Assembly (NCBI GenBank): GCA_046732855.1
Contig: JBKPNX010000097.1
Coordinates: 1-23,048, forward strand
Direction of reading: 5' to 3'
Source of the DNA: JBKPNX01 sp046732855
Lineage (GTDB): Bacteria; Pseudomonadota; Alphaproteobacteria; Geminicoccales; Geminicoccaceae
DNA length: 23,048 bases
Shown: in pieces, positions 1 to 7,392 of the stretch
Position numbering within the stretch: the stretch's first letter is position 1
How the letters are laid out: every line of letters starts with the position of its first letter
Notes under the pieces: generated by a model
What the model saw: only the letters and a program-made list of their open reading frames with translations
What the model was told of the DNA's origin: nothing
Database searches by the model: none
Made by a program: the position numbers and the translations under genes

Positions 1-326
1 GCGAGTCGGTGCCGCTCACCGCCACCCAGAGCCTTGGGCTTAGTCTGATCCTGCACGAGCTGGGCACCAACGCCGCCAAATACGGCGCGCTGTCGCACGC
101 GGGCGGCCGTGTGCTTGTTTCCTGGCAGGTCGAGGAGGGCAACAAGGGGCGGCGCCTCCGGCTGCGTTGGGTGGAGAACGGCGGGCCCGAGATCGGACAA
201 CTGGGCGAGAAGGGCTTTGGCACGCGGCTGATCGAGCGGGCGTGCACCTACGAATTGGAAGGTCAGGCGGAACTGAACTACGCCGCGAACGGTTTACGCT
301 GCGAACTGGTGTTCCCGTTGAGCTAG
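1..326 (+). CDS. Sensor histidine kinase, C-terminal ATPase part (HWE/HisKA_2-like), 5' end outside window
   Basis: This is the 3' end of a sensor kinase gene; the reading frame is already open at base 3, so the true start lies upstream. The visible part is the ATP-binding domain. The N-box is HELGTNAAKYGALS, which matches the HELxTNAxKYGALS form of HWE and HisKA_2 kinases rather than classical HisKA kinases. It is followed by WVENGGP, the W-x-E-x-GGP signature seen in HWE kinases, and by GFGTRLIER, the G-box near the C-terminus. The protein would autophosphorylate a histidine in the missing upstream part. A receiver-only response regulator follows 32 nt downstream on the same strand, so the two probably form a two-component pair. 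The sensory domain and signal cannot be seen. Family assignment is firm; the choice between HWE and HisKA_2 is not. Confidence 0.88.
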   Translation, partial: ESVPLTATQSLGLSLILHELGTNAAKYGALSHAGGRVLVSWQVEEGNKGRRLRLRWVENGGPEIGQLGEKGFGTRLIERACTYELEGQAELNYAANGLRCELVFPLS

Positions 327-358
327 ACCGCCGACACCCGACCGAGAAGGGATCCTGC

Positions 359-745
359 GTGAAAAACGGCGCCGACCTCGCTGGGCGTCGCATCCTGATC
401 GTCGAGGACGAGTTCCTGCTGGCGATGGAGCTTGAGCTACTGCTGCAGCGACGTGGCTGCATGGTGCTCGGACCCGTGTCCTCGGTCAACCACGCGCTGG
501 TCCTGCTCGACGGCGAGCGGCCGGATGCGGCGCTTCTCGACGTGAACCTGAAGGGTCAGCGCGCCACGCCGATCGCGGCGGCGCTGCTGGCCCGCGGCGT
601 GCCGTTCGTGCTGATCACCGGCTACAGTCGTCCGCAGCTCAGCGAGCCGGAGCTGCGCGATGCTCCGCGCATCGACAAGCCGGTCAGCAGTCGTGCGCTT
701 TGCCGCGCCATGACCGAGGCCTTGGAGCCTGCGATCCGGCCCTGA
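359..745 (+). CDS. Single-domain response regulator (receiver domain only)
   Basis: A 128-residue protein consisting of one receiver domain. The GTG start at 359 is chosen because a purine-rich ribosome site (AGAAGGGA, about 343-350) precedes it and the domain begins only about 10 residues later. The acidic pocket is E16-D17. The phosphoacceptor is D61 in ALLDVNL, the switch threonine is T87 in LITGYS, and the conserved lysine is K107 in IDKP. LITGYS resembles the FATGUY-type receivers that accompany HWE kinases in Alphaproteobacteria. There is no output domain, so it probably acts by phosphotransfer or protein-protein contact, as other single-domain receivers do. The sensor kinase lies just upstream. 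Its target is unknown. Confidence 0.88.
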   Translation: MKNGADLAGRRILIVEDEFLLAMELELLLQRRGCMVLGPVSSVNHALVLLDGERPDAALLDVNLKGQRATPIAAALLARGVPFVLITGYSRPQLSEPELRDAPRIDKPVSSRALCRAMTEALEPAIRP

Positions 746-866
746 CTGTCTGCGGCTTTTCGGTGTGGTCTACTGGAAAACTCGCGCGTCGCATGAACAG
801 GCCGCGGCGTTGACAGCGCAATCGCGAATTTGCGACATCGGGCGCGCAGATCGCGAGAGCGCCGCC

Positions 867-1883
867 GTGCATCGCATCGTTGCCGAGAGAAGGCCTTCGG
901 GTTGGGTCGAGCATCCGACGCGCGGCCCCGAGCGCTTCGCCTTCGTGCTCGTGCCCAACTTCTCGATGATCGCGTTCGCCTCGGCGCTCGAGCCGCTGCG
1001 CATCGCCAACCGCATGGCGGATCGGGAGCTGTACAGCTGGCACATCGTGTCGCGGGAGGGCGGGCCGGTGCGCGCCAGCAACGGCTGCCAGGTCACGACC
1101 GACCAGTCGCTCGCGGACATTGCGATCGGGCCGGGCCGGCAGAGCCCGATCGTGATCGTGTGCAGCGGCCTTGGCGCCGAGCGGATTCGCGACGGCCAGC
1201 TGTTCGCTTGGCTGCGCCGCGCCGATCGCGCCGGCGCGACCATCGGGGCGGTGTGCACCGGCGCGCATCTGCTCGCGCGGGCGGGCCTGCTCAAGGGTCA
1301 CAAGTGTACCATTCACTGGGAAAATCTGCCGGGCTTTGTCGAGGAGTTTCCTGGGATCGAGGTGACCGCTGACCTGTTCGAGGTCGACCGCAACCGGCTG
1401 ACCTGCTCCGGCGGCACCGCGGCCATTGACCTGATGCTGCATCTGATCGCCGCCCGCCACGGCCAGGAACTGGCCACAAAGGTTTCCGAGCAGTGCCTGC
1501 TCGATCGCATCCGGCAGCCGCACGAGCATCAGCGCATGCCCTATCGGGTGCGGCTCGGCATCAATCATCCCAAGCTGATCGGCGCAATCGAGATGATGGA
1601 GGCCAACGTCGAGGAGCCACTCGGTCAGGAGATGCTGGCGCGCTACGTCGGACTGTCGCGTCGCCAACTCGAGCGCCTGTTCCGCAAGCATCTCGGGCGC
1701 ACGCCGGCCCAGTACTACCTCGAGCTGCGGCTGGAGCGCGCGCGGCACCTGCTGTACCAGACCACCATGCCGATCATGAACGTGGCGTTCGCCACGGGCT
1801 TCGTCTCGGCCTCGCACTTTTCGACCTGCTATCGCCAGCTGTACGGCAGGACGCCGCGCGCCGAGCGCACTACGCTCGCGTAG
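867..1883 (+). CDS. GlxA family transcriptional regulator (DJ-1/PfpI-like domain plus AraC HTH)
   Basis: A 338-residue regulator with two domains. Residues about 24-190 form a DJ-1/PfpI (class I glutamine amidotransferase-like) ligand-sensing domain, starting FAFVLVPNFSMIAF and containing the cysteine-elbow motif GAVCTGAHLL (C130). Residues about 235-335 form an AraC-type double helix-turn-helix (LARYVGLSRRQLERLFRKH, then AFATGFVSASHFS). This is the layout of GlxA, GbdR and CdhR-type regulators, which in studied cases respond to small nitrogen compounds such as glycine betaine or carnitine. The GTG at 867 is preferred because GAGAG at 855-859 gives a usable ribosome site; the frame stays open to a GTG at 765, but the extra 34 residues do not look like the family. 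It converges on the EamA transporter gene. No target operator was identified. Confidence 0.9.
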   Translation: MHRIVAERRPSGWVEHPTRGPERFAFVLVPNFSMIAFASALEPLRIANRMADRELYSWHIVSREGGPVRASNGCQVTTDQSLADIAIGPGRQSPIVIVCSGLGAERIRDGQLFAWLRRADRAGATIGAVCTGAHLLARAGLLKGHKCTIHWENLPGFVEEFPGIEVTADLFEVDRNRLTCSGGTAAIDLMLHLIAARHGQELATKVSEQCLLDRIRQPHEHQRMPYRVRLGINHPKLIGAIEMMEANVEEPLGQEMLARYVGLSRRQLERLFRKHLGRTPAQYYLELRLERARHLLYQTTMPIMNVAFATGFVSASHFSTCYRQLYGRTPRAERTTLA

Positions 1884-1911
1884 CCCGAAAGCCGTTTCTC
1901 GGAGTTCGCGA

Positions 1912-1926
1912 CGCGTCAGCGACGCG
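1912..1926. terminator. Possible bidirectional hairpin between convergent genes
   Basis: CGCGTC and GACGCG form a 6-bp stem with a 3-nt loop in the 99-bp gap between the stops of the GlxA-type regulator and the EamA transporter. No clear T-run follows on either strand, so it is at best a weak terminator. Confidence 0.25.
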
Positions 1927-1982
1927 AGCAGCTCGCGATTTGCGCTTGTTATTGACGCACGTACTCGTCCGTTCGCGCCTCG

Positions 1983-2840
1983 TCATGTCCGCAGCGCGGA
2001 GAGCACGCCGACGCCCGCGACGATCAGCGCAATCCCCGCCCACTGCGCAGACGACATCGGCTCCTTCAGAACGACACGGGCGAGCACCACGGTCACGGCC
2101 GCGAAGCTCGATGCCACCACCGCGGCGATGACCGACCCGGGCCCGTGCGCGGCAGCGAACAGCGCGAGGTAAGCGCCCCCGTCCAGCGTCCCCTGAGCGG
2201 CGACCGGCCAGCGCCATGGCGCGGGCACGAGGACCGGGCGGCCGCGGACGACCAGCCAGCCGAATGCGGCGACCACGCTGACCCAGCGCGCCGCCGCCGT
2301 GACCGCGAGTTCGCCATGCAGACGGGCGGCGGCCTGGCCGGCGCCGATCGCGAGCGCGAAAGCGAGCGCCGCCAGCAGCGCGATGGCGAAGGTCAGGCGC
2401 ACGTCGCTCGCGGCTTCGCCCTCCGGCGCGGGCGCACAGCGCGCGACCACCGTGACCCCCGCCATGACCGCGCCGATCGCGAGCCATTGCGGCCCGGTCG
2501 GCACGATGCCGGTCGCGAGCCCGAACACCACGTTGAATGCGGGATACGATGCCGCGATCGGCGCCACCAGGCCGATCGGTCCGCGCGTCAGACCGGCATA
2601 GAGCAGCAGCGTGGCCGCCATGACGGCGAGCCCGGCTACCAGGATCAGAGGCCATTCGACCAACGACTGAAGCAGCGGCGCGGAGGTCGCCACGGCGAGG
2701 AGCGTGAGCAGCACCGCGCTCGCGAGCAGCATGCCGGCGAGCGCCACGTCCGGCCCGACCGCCCGCCCGGTGAAGCGCGCCACGAAGTCCGCGCAGCCCC
2801 AGCAGACCGCGGTAAGCAGACCGAGGAGAACCGAACTCAT
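1983..2840 (-). CDS. EamA/DMT superfamily transporter
   Basis: A 285-residue integral membrane protein with about ten hydrophobic helices in two halves of five, the usual pattern of two EamA repeats in the drug/metabolite transporter superfamily. It opens with MSSVLLGLLTAVCWGCADF, a typical first helix with a Trp-Gly pair. The second half ends in a conserved KEP motif (VVLKEPMSSAQWAGIALI), characteristic of the last EamA repeat. A ribosome site GGGAAG lies just upstream of the ATG. A short inverted repeat (CCGAC-CA-GTCGG, 2873-2884) lies about 35 bp before the start and could be an operator, but this is speculative. The substrate cannot be predicted; members export amino acids, purines or toxic metabolites. 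It stands alone on this strand, with a 284-bp gap before rsmD. Confidence 0.9.
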   Translation of the reverse strand: MSSVLLGLLTAVCWGCADFVARFTGRAVGPDVALAGMLLASAVLLTLLAVATSAPLLQSLVEWPLILVAGLAVMAATLLLYAGLTRGPIGLVAPIAASYPAFNVVFGLATGIVPTGPQWLAIGAVMAGVTVVARCAPAPEGEAASDVRLTFAIALLAALAFALAIGAGQAAARLHGELAVTAAARWVSVVAAFGWLVVRGRPVLVPAPWRWPVAAQGTLDGGAYLALFAAAHGPGSVIAAVVASSFAAVTVVLARVVLKEPMSSAQWAGIALIVAGVGVLSALRT

Positions 2841-3124
2841 ATTCTTCCCGCAGAACCTTCCTGACTCCCTGACCGACCAGTCGGGCCATTGTCGTCAGGC
2901 TCGCAACTACATAGCGGATCGGCCGGAGCAGGTGGAACGCGGTCAGGGAGCGCGAACTTACGATCAACGCTGATGTCAGGGCATGGTGGCGCGCGCGCCG
3001 CAGTGATCGGCTCGCAACCGGGATCGGGAATGGCTGGAGCAGTTGCCCATTAGGTCCGGCGCGCTCGGATCGGGGTCGGCAAATCCGGCCGGGTCGCTTG
3101 CGCCCGCGCTGATGCCGTCGTCCT

Positions 3125-3673
3125 TCAGGCAGAAGAGCGCAGGAACAGGAACTTGGCGCTGCCGTAACGCCGCTCGCGCTCGAGCGAGTAGCCCGGCGGC
3201 AGCTCTAGATCCTCGGTGGCCGCTAGCTCCAGCATCACGCGCGCGTGCGCGCCGAGCCAGCCGTCCCGCAGCATGGCTTCGAGCGCGGGGGCTGCCAGCG
3301 CGGAGCGATAGGGCGGATCGAGGAAGGCCAGATCGAACGGGTGCGGCGCCGGACCGAGGCGGGTGGCGTCGCGCGCCAGCACCCGGACGCTTGCCGGCGA
3401 CCCGATCCGCTCCAGATTGGCGCGGGCCAGCCGCAAGGCTTCGGGGTCGTTGTCGACCAGCACCACTTGGCGCGCGCCGCGCGAGTGCGCCTCGAGACCG
3501 ATCGCGCCGGTGCCACAGAACAGATCGAGAAAGCGCGCGTCGCGAACCGCCGGCGCGCCGTGCTCGAGAATGTTGAACAACGCTTCCCGCGCACGATCGC
3601 TGGTCGGCCGGATCGCTTGGCCTGCGGGGGACCGCAGGCGGCGACCCTTGAACTCACCGGCGATGATGCGCAC
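3125..3673 (-). CDS. rsmD: 16S rRNA (guanine(966)-N(2))-methyltransferase RsmD
   Basis: A 182-residue class I SAM-dependent methyltransferase that methylates N2 of G966 in 16S rRNA during 30S assembly. The start is set at the GTG at 3673 because the protein then begins with RIIAGEFKGRRL, the standard N-terminus of RsmD; the frame stays open upstream to 3919, but that extension is the shadow of the neighbouring gene. The SAM-binding motif I is FLDLFCGTGAIGLEA (residues 48-62), followed by VLVDND at the end of strand beta 2. The catalytic amino-methylase motif is DPPY at 119-122. Its length fits the family. No strong ribosome site is visible; the DUF2905 gene ends 29 nt upstream, so translation may be coupled. 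Confidence 0.95.
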   Translation of the reverse strand: MRIIAGEFKGRRLRSPAGQAIRPTSDRAREALFNILEHGAPAVRDARFLDLFCGTGAIGLEAHSRGARQVVLVDNDPEALRLARANLERIGSPASVRVLARDATRLGPAPHPFDLAFLDPPYRSALAAPALEAMLRDGWLGAHARVMLELAATEDLELPPGYSLERERRYGSAKFLFLRSSA

Positions 3674-3702
3674 GACCTGGGCAGACGGCGTGGTCGGCCG
3701 GA

Positions 3703-3903
3703 TCACCGGTGCAGCAACCACAGGATCAGCGACAGAACCACGCTGATCAAGATCGATGTCGTGATCGGGATGTACATCCGGAAATTGTCGCGCTCGATCA
3801 CGATGTCGCCCGGCAGGCGGCCGAGCCCGAGTTGGGTCAGCCAGGGCCAAAGCAGCCCGGCCACGATCAGGACGACGCCGAGGATGATCAGCCAACGCGC
3901 CAT
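3703..3903 (-). CDS. DUF2905-like small membrane protein
   Basis: A 66-residue protein with two transmembrane helices: residues about 3-20 (WLIILGVVLIVAGLLWPW) and about 46-63. Between them lies a short polar loop with LGRLPGDIVIERDNFR. The GRLPGDI motif between two helices is the hallmark of DUF2905, a widespread family of unknown function. The ATG at 3903 is chosen because a frame start at 3951 would add residues not seen in the family, and AGGGG lies shortly upstream. It is upstream of and probably co-transcribed with rsmD. Its role is unknown; it may be a structural or accessory inner-membrane protein. Confidence 0.85.
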   Translation of the reverse strand: MARWLIILGVVLIVAGLLWPWLTQLGLGRLPGDIVIERDNFRMYIPITTSILISVVLSLILWLLHR

Positions 3904-4249
3904 GGACCGGCCCCTGCATCTAGGAATGGGCGCGCTGCACCGATCGGTCAAGCCGCCGCACAGGCTGATTGGAAGGCCTTCGAGCGACGCGTTCGCCCAG
4001 TGATGCTCGCCTTTTTCTGCTTCGCCCGCAGACGCGTGGTTCGGTCCTTCGATTTAGCGAGATGGAATCGCCTGGTCGAAATAGCAGCGTGACGACCTCG
4101 GAGGTCTGCGGCGGCGGGCTTGCGGCTCGTAGCGCGGGTCGCGAAGTCGGGACTTTGCCACAGGAGGTTCGCCGCGTAGCTTTCGTCGCGCCGTTCGTTG
4201 GCCCGAAGGCCGCCCGAGACAACTCCGGCAAGGCGTCGAGGATCAGCTG
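3904..4249. other. 346-bp divergent intergenic region with possible promoter and operator elements
   Basis: No convincing gene is seen here. On the minus strand a TTGACC hexamer (3946-3951) overlaps a perfect 10-bp palindrome, ACCGATCGGT (3939-3948), about 40 bp before the DUF2905 start; it could be a -35 element with an operator, but no good -10 is visible. On the plus strand there is a GACCTC-G-GAGGTC palindrome (4094-4106) about 150 bp upstream of the small membrane protein gene, and a run of five T at about 4013-4017 without a strong stem before it. All of these are tentative. Confidence 0.3.
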
Positions 4250-4543
4250 ATGAGGAAATTCGGCTACTGGCTCGGAGTTGGGCTGCTGGTCGCAGGCGCG
4301 GCGGCTGCGATTGCAGAGTTCCTGACGATGCTCCAGGGAGCGCCGTCGACGCTCAGCGTCGGCGCCATCTGGTTTCGCGTGCATGCCAACAGTCTGGTCG
4401 GTTTCCAGGCGCTGATCGAGAAGGGCTTGAGCCCAGCGATCTGGGCGCTCGTCCAGTGGCTTCTGATCCTGCCGACGTGGCTTGTGTTGGCGCCGCCGGG
4501 CCTGCTGCTGGTGCTGCTGTGCCGCAATCGGACGCGCGGCTGA
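4250..4543 (+). CDS. Small membrane protein of unknown function
   Basis: A 97-residue protein with two hydrophobic segments: residues about 6-28 (WLGVGLLVAGAAAAIAEF region) and about 64-91 (IWALVQWLLILPTWLVLAPP region). It ends in a short basic tail, CRNRTRG. The ATG at 4250 is well supported by GAGGA about 8 nt upstream. I do not recognise a specific family, though many Alphaproteobacteria carry short two-helix proteins of this kind. It lies between the DUF2905-rsmD pair on the opposite strand and a decayed gene remnant, so context gives no role. Codon use resembles that of its neighbours, and the hydrophobic pattern supports a real gene. Confidence 0.7.
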   Translation: MRKFGYWLGVGLLVAGAAAAIAEFLTMLQGAPSTLSVGAIWFRVHANSLVGFQALIEKGLSPAIWALVQWLLILPTWLVLAPPGLLLVLLCRNRTRG

Positions 4544-4544
4544 A

Positions 4545-4956
4545 GGTGGCTGCCGGATGCGCCCGGCCGCAGCACGGCGGCGCGGGGCAGATCGCGGCTG
4601 CCGCCGATCACCAGCACCTCGTCAACGCCGGCGTCAGCGGTGACACGTCGGAGATAGGCGTCGAGCTGGGCGTGATCGGCGATCGAACGCGCCGGGCAAT
4701 GACGCACCGGCACGAGGCGTTCGGCGCGGACGCGCCGCCGTAACGGCGGCCACGCTGCGGTAGCCTTCGCCGGGCACGCACGCGATGTCGACCCGGGTCG
4801 CCGCTGGCACCAGGTCGGCGAGCGCGCGTACTTGCCTGCGGTCGCCGGCGTGATCTCGAACGAGCAGTCGGCCACGAGTTCGCGTATGCGCAGCTTCGCC
4901 GCGTGGTCCGGCTGCCAGACCTGGTCGCTGGCCGGTAGCGCGGAGGCGCGGACCAC
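4545..4956 (-). pseudogene. Decayed, truncated methylenetetrahydrofolate reductase-like gene
   Basis: On the minus strand a former start (GTG at 4956, preceded by AAAGGAG) leads into recognisable MTHFR-family sequence in pieces. Frame one gives CSFEITPATAGK. A one-base loss near 4825-4832 moves the homology to a second frame (ALADLVPAATRVDIAC, then VPGEGYRSVAAVT). A one-base gain near 4735-4743 returns it to the first frame (RAERLVPVRHCPARSIADHA, then a stretch ending in GVDEVLVIGG, to about 4600). This matches the N-terminal third of the flavin-dependent MTHFR fold (SxEITPA, VDIAC-PG, PVRHxxARSI, VLVIGG). Beyond about 4560 similarity fades and the rest of the roughly 300-residue protein is missing, replaced by the small membrane protein gene. 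The two shifts compensate, so the frame stays open, but the product would be truncated and scrambled. Its ancestral role was probably folate one-carbon metabolism. Confidence 0.7.
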
Positions 4957-5165
4957 GGGCTCTCCTTTCGAGCTCGCGACGTCCTTCTCTCGACCCGCAG
5001 ATAGCGGTTCACGGCGGCATGTCTCCCCCTGAGCGTGAGTAGTACTTGCGCCAATGCGACATCCGATGACGGGCACCATCTCATCGCGCCCGTTTACCGA
5101 ATTTTAGATGCTGCCGGGCCTACCATGGGCGTCCACCCACCTGCCCGGCGAGGATCTGAGGCCCC

Positions 5166-6248
5166 ATGGCGAAGCGGCTGGTCCCAGCCAGCAGCCAACC
5201 GCTCGCAGCGCTGGCCCTGCTCGGCGCGCTGTGTGCATGCGCGAGCACGTCTGCTGAGCGCTCCACCGCGCAGCCCGCCGGCTGGCGCATCGTCGAACGG
5301 ACGGGTGAGGCGCGCCACTTGCCGCCCTCGGCTGCGGCCTGGCTGTCGGCGACCATCGGTGAAGCGCTCGCCGACGGCAGCGAAGTGTCGACCGGCGGTG
5401 GCGCTCGGCTGATCGTCGATGCGCCGGGGCTGAACATCAGCGCCGGCCCCAACAGCCGCTTCGTGCTGCCGGGCAGCGGCGGCGACGACCTGCTCGAGCA
5501 ACGGGCCGGATCGCTGCGCTATCGCGTCGCGGCGGCGGCTGAGCCGCTGCACATCCATACCCGATCGCTCGAGCTGGAGCTGCTGGCAGGCGTGGTCGAC
5601 GTGCACGTCAACCAGCTCGCGACCGAGGTCTCCGTCAAGGAAGGTCAGGTGCAGGTCGCCACCCCGGATGGCCTGCGCCAGACCCAGATGATCGCTGGCC
5701 AGTCGGCGCACGCCGGCGGCGCGGACGAGGTGCAGCTCGCGGTCCGTTCGTCGCCCGGCGGACCGTTCCAGCCGGTCGAGCTGGTCATCATCCCCGCGCT
5801 TCAGCCCAAGGCCGCTCCGACCGATACGCCGAGCGCCAGCCCCGGGGCGCGTTCTGCGACCGCACAGCCGTCCGCGCTTTCGCCCAGCGGCGCGGCGACC
5901 GCCCCGCCGATCGGCCGTGCCGTCGACGGCGCGCCTACCGTGCTGCAGGAAGCGCCGGAGGCTCGGGCCCAACTCGCGGCCGACGTGGTCGAAGCGCCGC
6001 GCGCCGGGCGCCCCGCGGCCGAGTCCATGGGCGTGGACGACGAGGCAGGCCCGGCAGCGACCTCGCGAGCCTATCCCGACGGGCTGCGCGCACTCGATCC
6101 GCAGCCGCAGCTGGCGCCTGCCCGTATCACCGAGAGTCCGGCGGCGGCGATCCGCCGCGCCAAGTTCGAGCGGCTGACCGCCGGCATGCTCGATCAGGTC
6201 GAGGCCATTCCGGCCGGCCCCAAGCAAACGTCAGGCGCGTCCAGGTGA
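5166..6248 (+). CDS. FecR domain-containing envelope lipoprotein candidate
   Basis: A 360-residue exported protein. The N-terminus has a basic start and a hydrophobic core (residues 11-22) followed by LCAC, a plausible though atypical lipobox with C25 as the lipidated residue. Residues about 40-170 resemble a FecR domain: an entry strand WRIVERTGEAR, GSEVSTGGGARLIVDA, then beta-rich sequence through VDVHVNQLATEVSVKEGQVQV. The rest, from about 200, is Ala/Pro/Ser-rich and probably disordered or wall-spanning. FecR domains occur in sigma/anti-sigma signalling and in stand-alone periplasmic proteins; no sigma factor is nearby. The ATG at 5166 follows GAGG. The next gene, also FecR-like, starts within the stop codon (GTGA), so they are translationally coupled. 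The ligand is unknown. Confidence 0.8.
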   Translation: MAKRLVPASSQPLAALALLGALCACASTSAERSTAQPAGWRIVERTGEARHLPPSAAAWLSATIGEALADGSEVSTGGGARLIVDAPGLNISAGPNSRFVLPGSGGDDLLEQRAGSLRYRVAAAAEPLHIHTRSLELELLAGVVDVHVNQLATEVSVKEGQVQVATPDGLRQTQMIAGQSAHAGGADEVQLAVRSSPGGPFQPVELVIIPALQPKAAPTDTPSASPGARSATAQPSALSPSGAATAPPIGRAVDGAPTVLQEAPEARAQLAADVVEAPRAGRPAAESMGVDDEAGPAATSRAYPDGLRALDPQPQLAPARITESPAAAIRRAKFERLTAGMLDQVEAIPAGPKQTSGASR

Positions 6249-7387
6249 ACGCGCTCCACTCTTTCGCCCACGGCTTCGTTGATCCCGCGACGCCGACGCG
6301 GGGACCTCGGCCGTCGACCGACGCCCGGCACGCCGGCGCAGCGCTGTGCCGACGCGCCTGGCTGTTCGGAGGTCTGCTGATCGCCGTCGTCGCGCCAGCG
6401 CAGGGCTTCGACGGCGCGCCGCCGGTGCAGCAGAGCGCGCATGACTTGGTCCTCGACAGCTCCGGCGTGCCCAACGTGGCCAACTGGGTGGTGCTCGATG
6501 CCTCCGGCACCGCGGCCTGGCGCGCCCAGGGCGAGACTCGCTGGCGCCAGTTCAGCCGCGGCGAGGTGCTGCCGCCCGGCGCCGAGATCGAGACCGGGTC
6601 GGATGGCGAGATCCTGCTGGTGGCCGGTGGCGACCAGCTGACCATCGCCCCGCAAGGCAGGCTGATCGTACCGCTCGCGAGCTCGGGGCAGGACCGCCGC
6701 CTGCGGCACGAGCGCGGCCACATCCTGGTGCAGATCGAGTCCCGCGCCGCGAGGGACGTGCGCATCGATACCCCGTTGCTCAGCCTCGGCATCAAGGGCA
6801 CGACGATCGAAGTCGAGGTCGATCCCGAGCAGAACAGCGTCGTGGTCCACGAGGGCGAGCTGGAGGTGACGACTCCGGGCCAGCCCGACCCGGTGGCGCT
6901 GGGGGCAGGCGAGGGTCTCCGCCAGTCGGCCGGCCCCGGCGACAGCCCGACCCGCTTCACCGCGCCGGCGCCCGCTGCGCCGACCGGGACGGCCGACGGG
7001 CCCGCCTGGCGCCTGCCGGCGACGGCGACGGATGTCCCCGCAGCGCCGGCAACCCCTGATCCGGCCACCGCCGCCGACCCCGTCGGAGCGCGCGTCCCGT
7101 CCGACTCAGCCGGCGTGCGCGCCCACTCCGACGCCGCCGGAACCCGCACCGAGTCTGACCGGACCCGCGATCGTGCCGAACGGGCAGTGCGGCCGTCGCA
7201 CCGGGCCGCCAAAGGCTTCGGCTGGCTGGATGAGCTGGCCTCGTCCTGGGGTTACCTGGCCATGATAGGCGTTGGGCTTGTGATCCTGGCGATCCCGGGT
7301 CTTGCTTTTCTGCAGAACCTGCGGGCGCAGTTGCGCGGTCAGAGCCAGCCTGAGGGTCGACGGCGGCGCGAGCTGGTCCGCGGCTGA
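6245..7387 (+). CDS. FecR domain-containing membrane protein
   Basis: A 380-residue protein starting at a GTG that overlaps the stop of the previous gene by four bases. A hydrophobic segment at about 38-52 (AWLFGGLLIAVVAPAQG) acts as a signal peptide or anchor after an unusually long 37-residue leader. A FecR domain follows at about 100-215: FSRGEVLPPGAEIETGSDGE, then RIDTPLLSLGIKGTTIEV with the conserved TP-x(4)-GIKGT core, and a repeating SVVVHEGELEVTT strand. A Pro/Ala/Asp-rich linker contains imperfect short repeats (SDSAGVR, SDAAGTR). A C-terminal helix (about 336-358) and a basic tail end the protein. It therefore probably sits in the inner membrane with its FecR domain in the periplasm, next to the CHASE2 receptor encoded 5 nt downstream. 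A partnership with that receptor is inferred from context. Confidence 0.82.
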   Translation: MNALHSFAHGFVDPATPTRGPRPSTDARHAGAALCRRAWLFGGLLIAVVAPAQGFDGAPPVQQSAHDLVLDSSGVPNVANWVVLDASGTAAWRAQGETRWRQFSRGEVLPPGAEIETGSDGEILLVAGGDQLTIAPQGRLIVPLASSGQDRRLRHERGHILVQIESRAARDVRIDTPLLSLGIKGTTIEVEVDPEQNSVVVHEGELEVTTPGQPDPVALGAGEGLRQSAGPGDSPTRFTAPAPAAPTGTADGPAWRLPATATDVPAAPATPDPATAADPVGARVPSDSAGVRAHSDAAGTRTESDRTRDRAERAVRPSHRAAKGFGWLDELASSWGYLAMIGVGLVILAIPGLAFLQNLRAQLRGQSQPEGRRRRELVRG

Positions 7388-7392
7388 CAACG

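Noticed and set aside
4013..4017. Run of five T as a rho-independent terminator
   Set aside because: There is no stable stem directly before it and no plus-strand gene ending upstream.
3920..4384. 154-codon minus-strand frame upstream of DUF2905
   Set aside because: It overlaps the better supported small membrane protein on the plus strand and has shadow-like composition.
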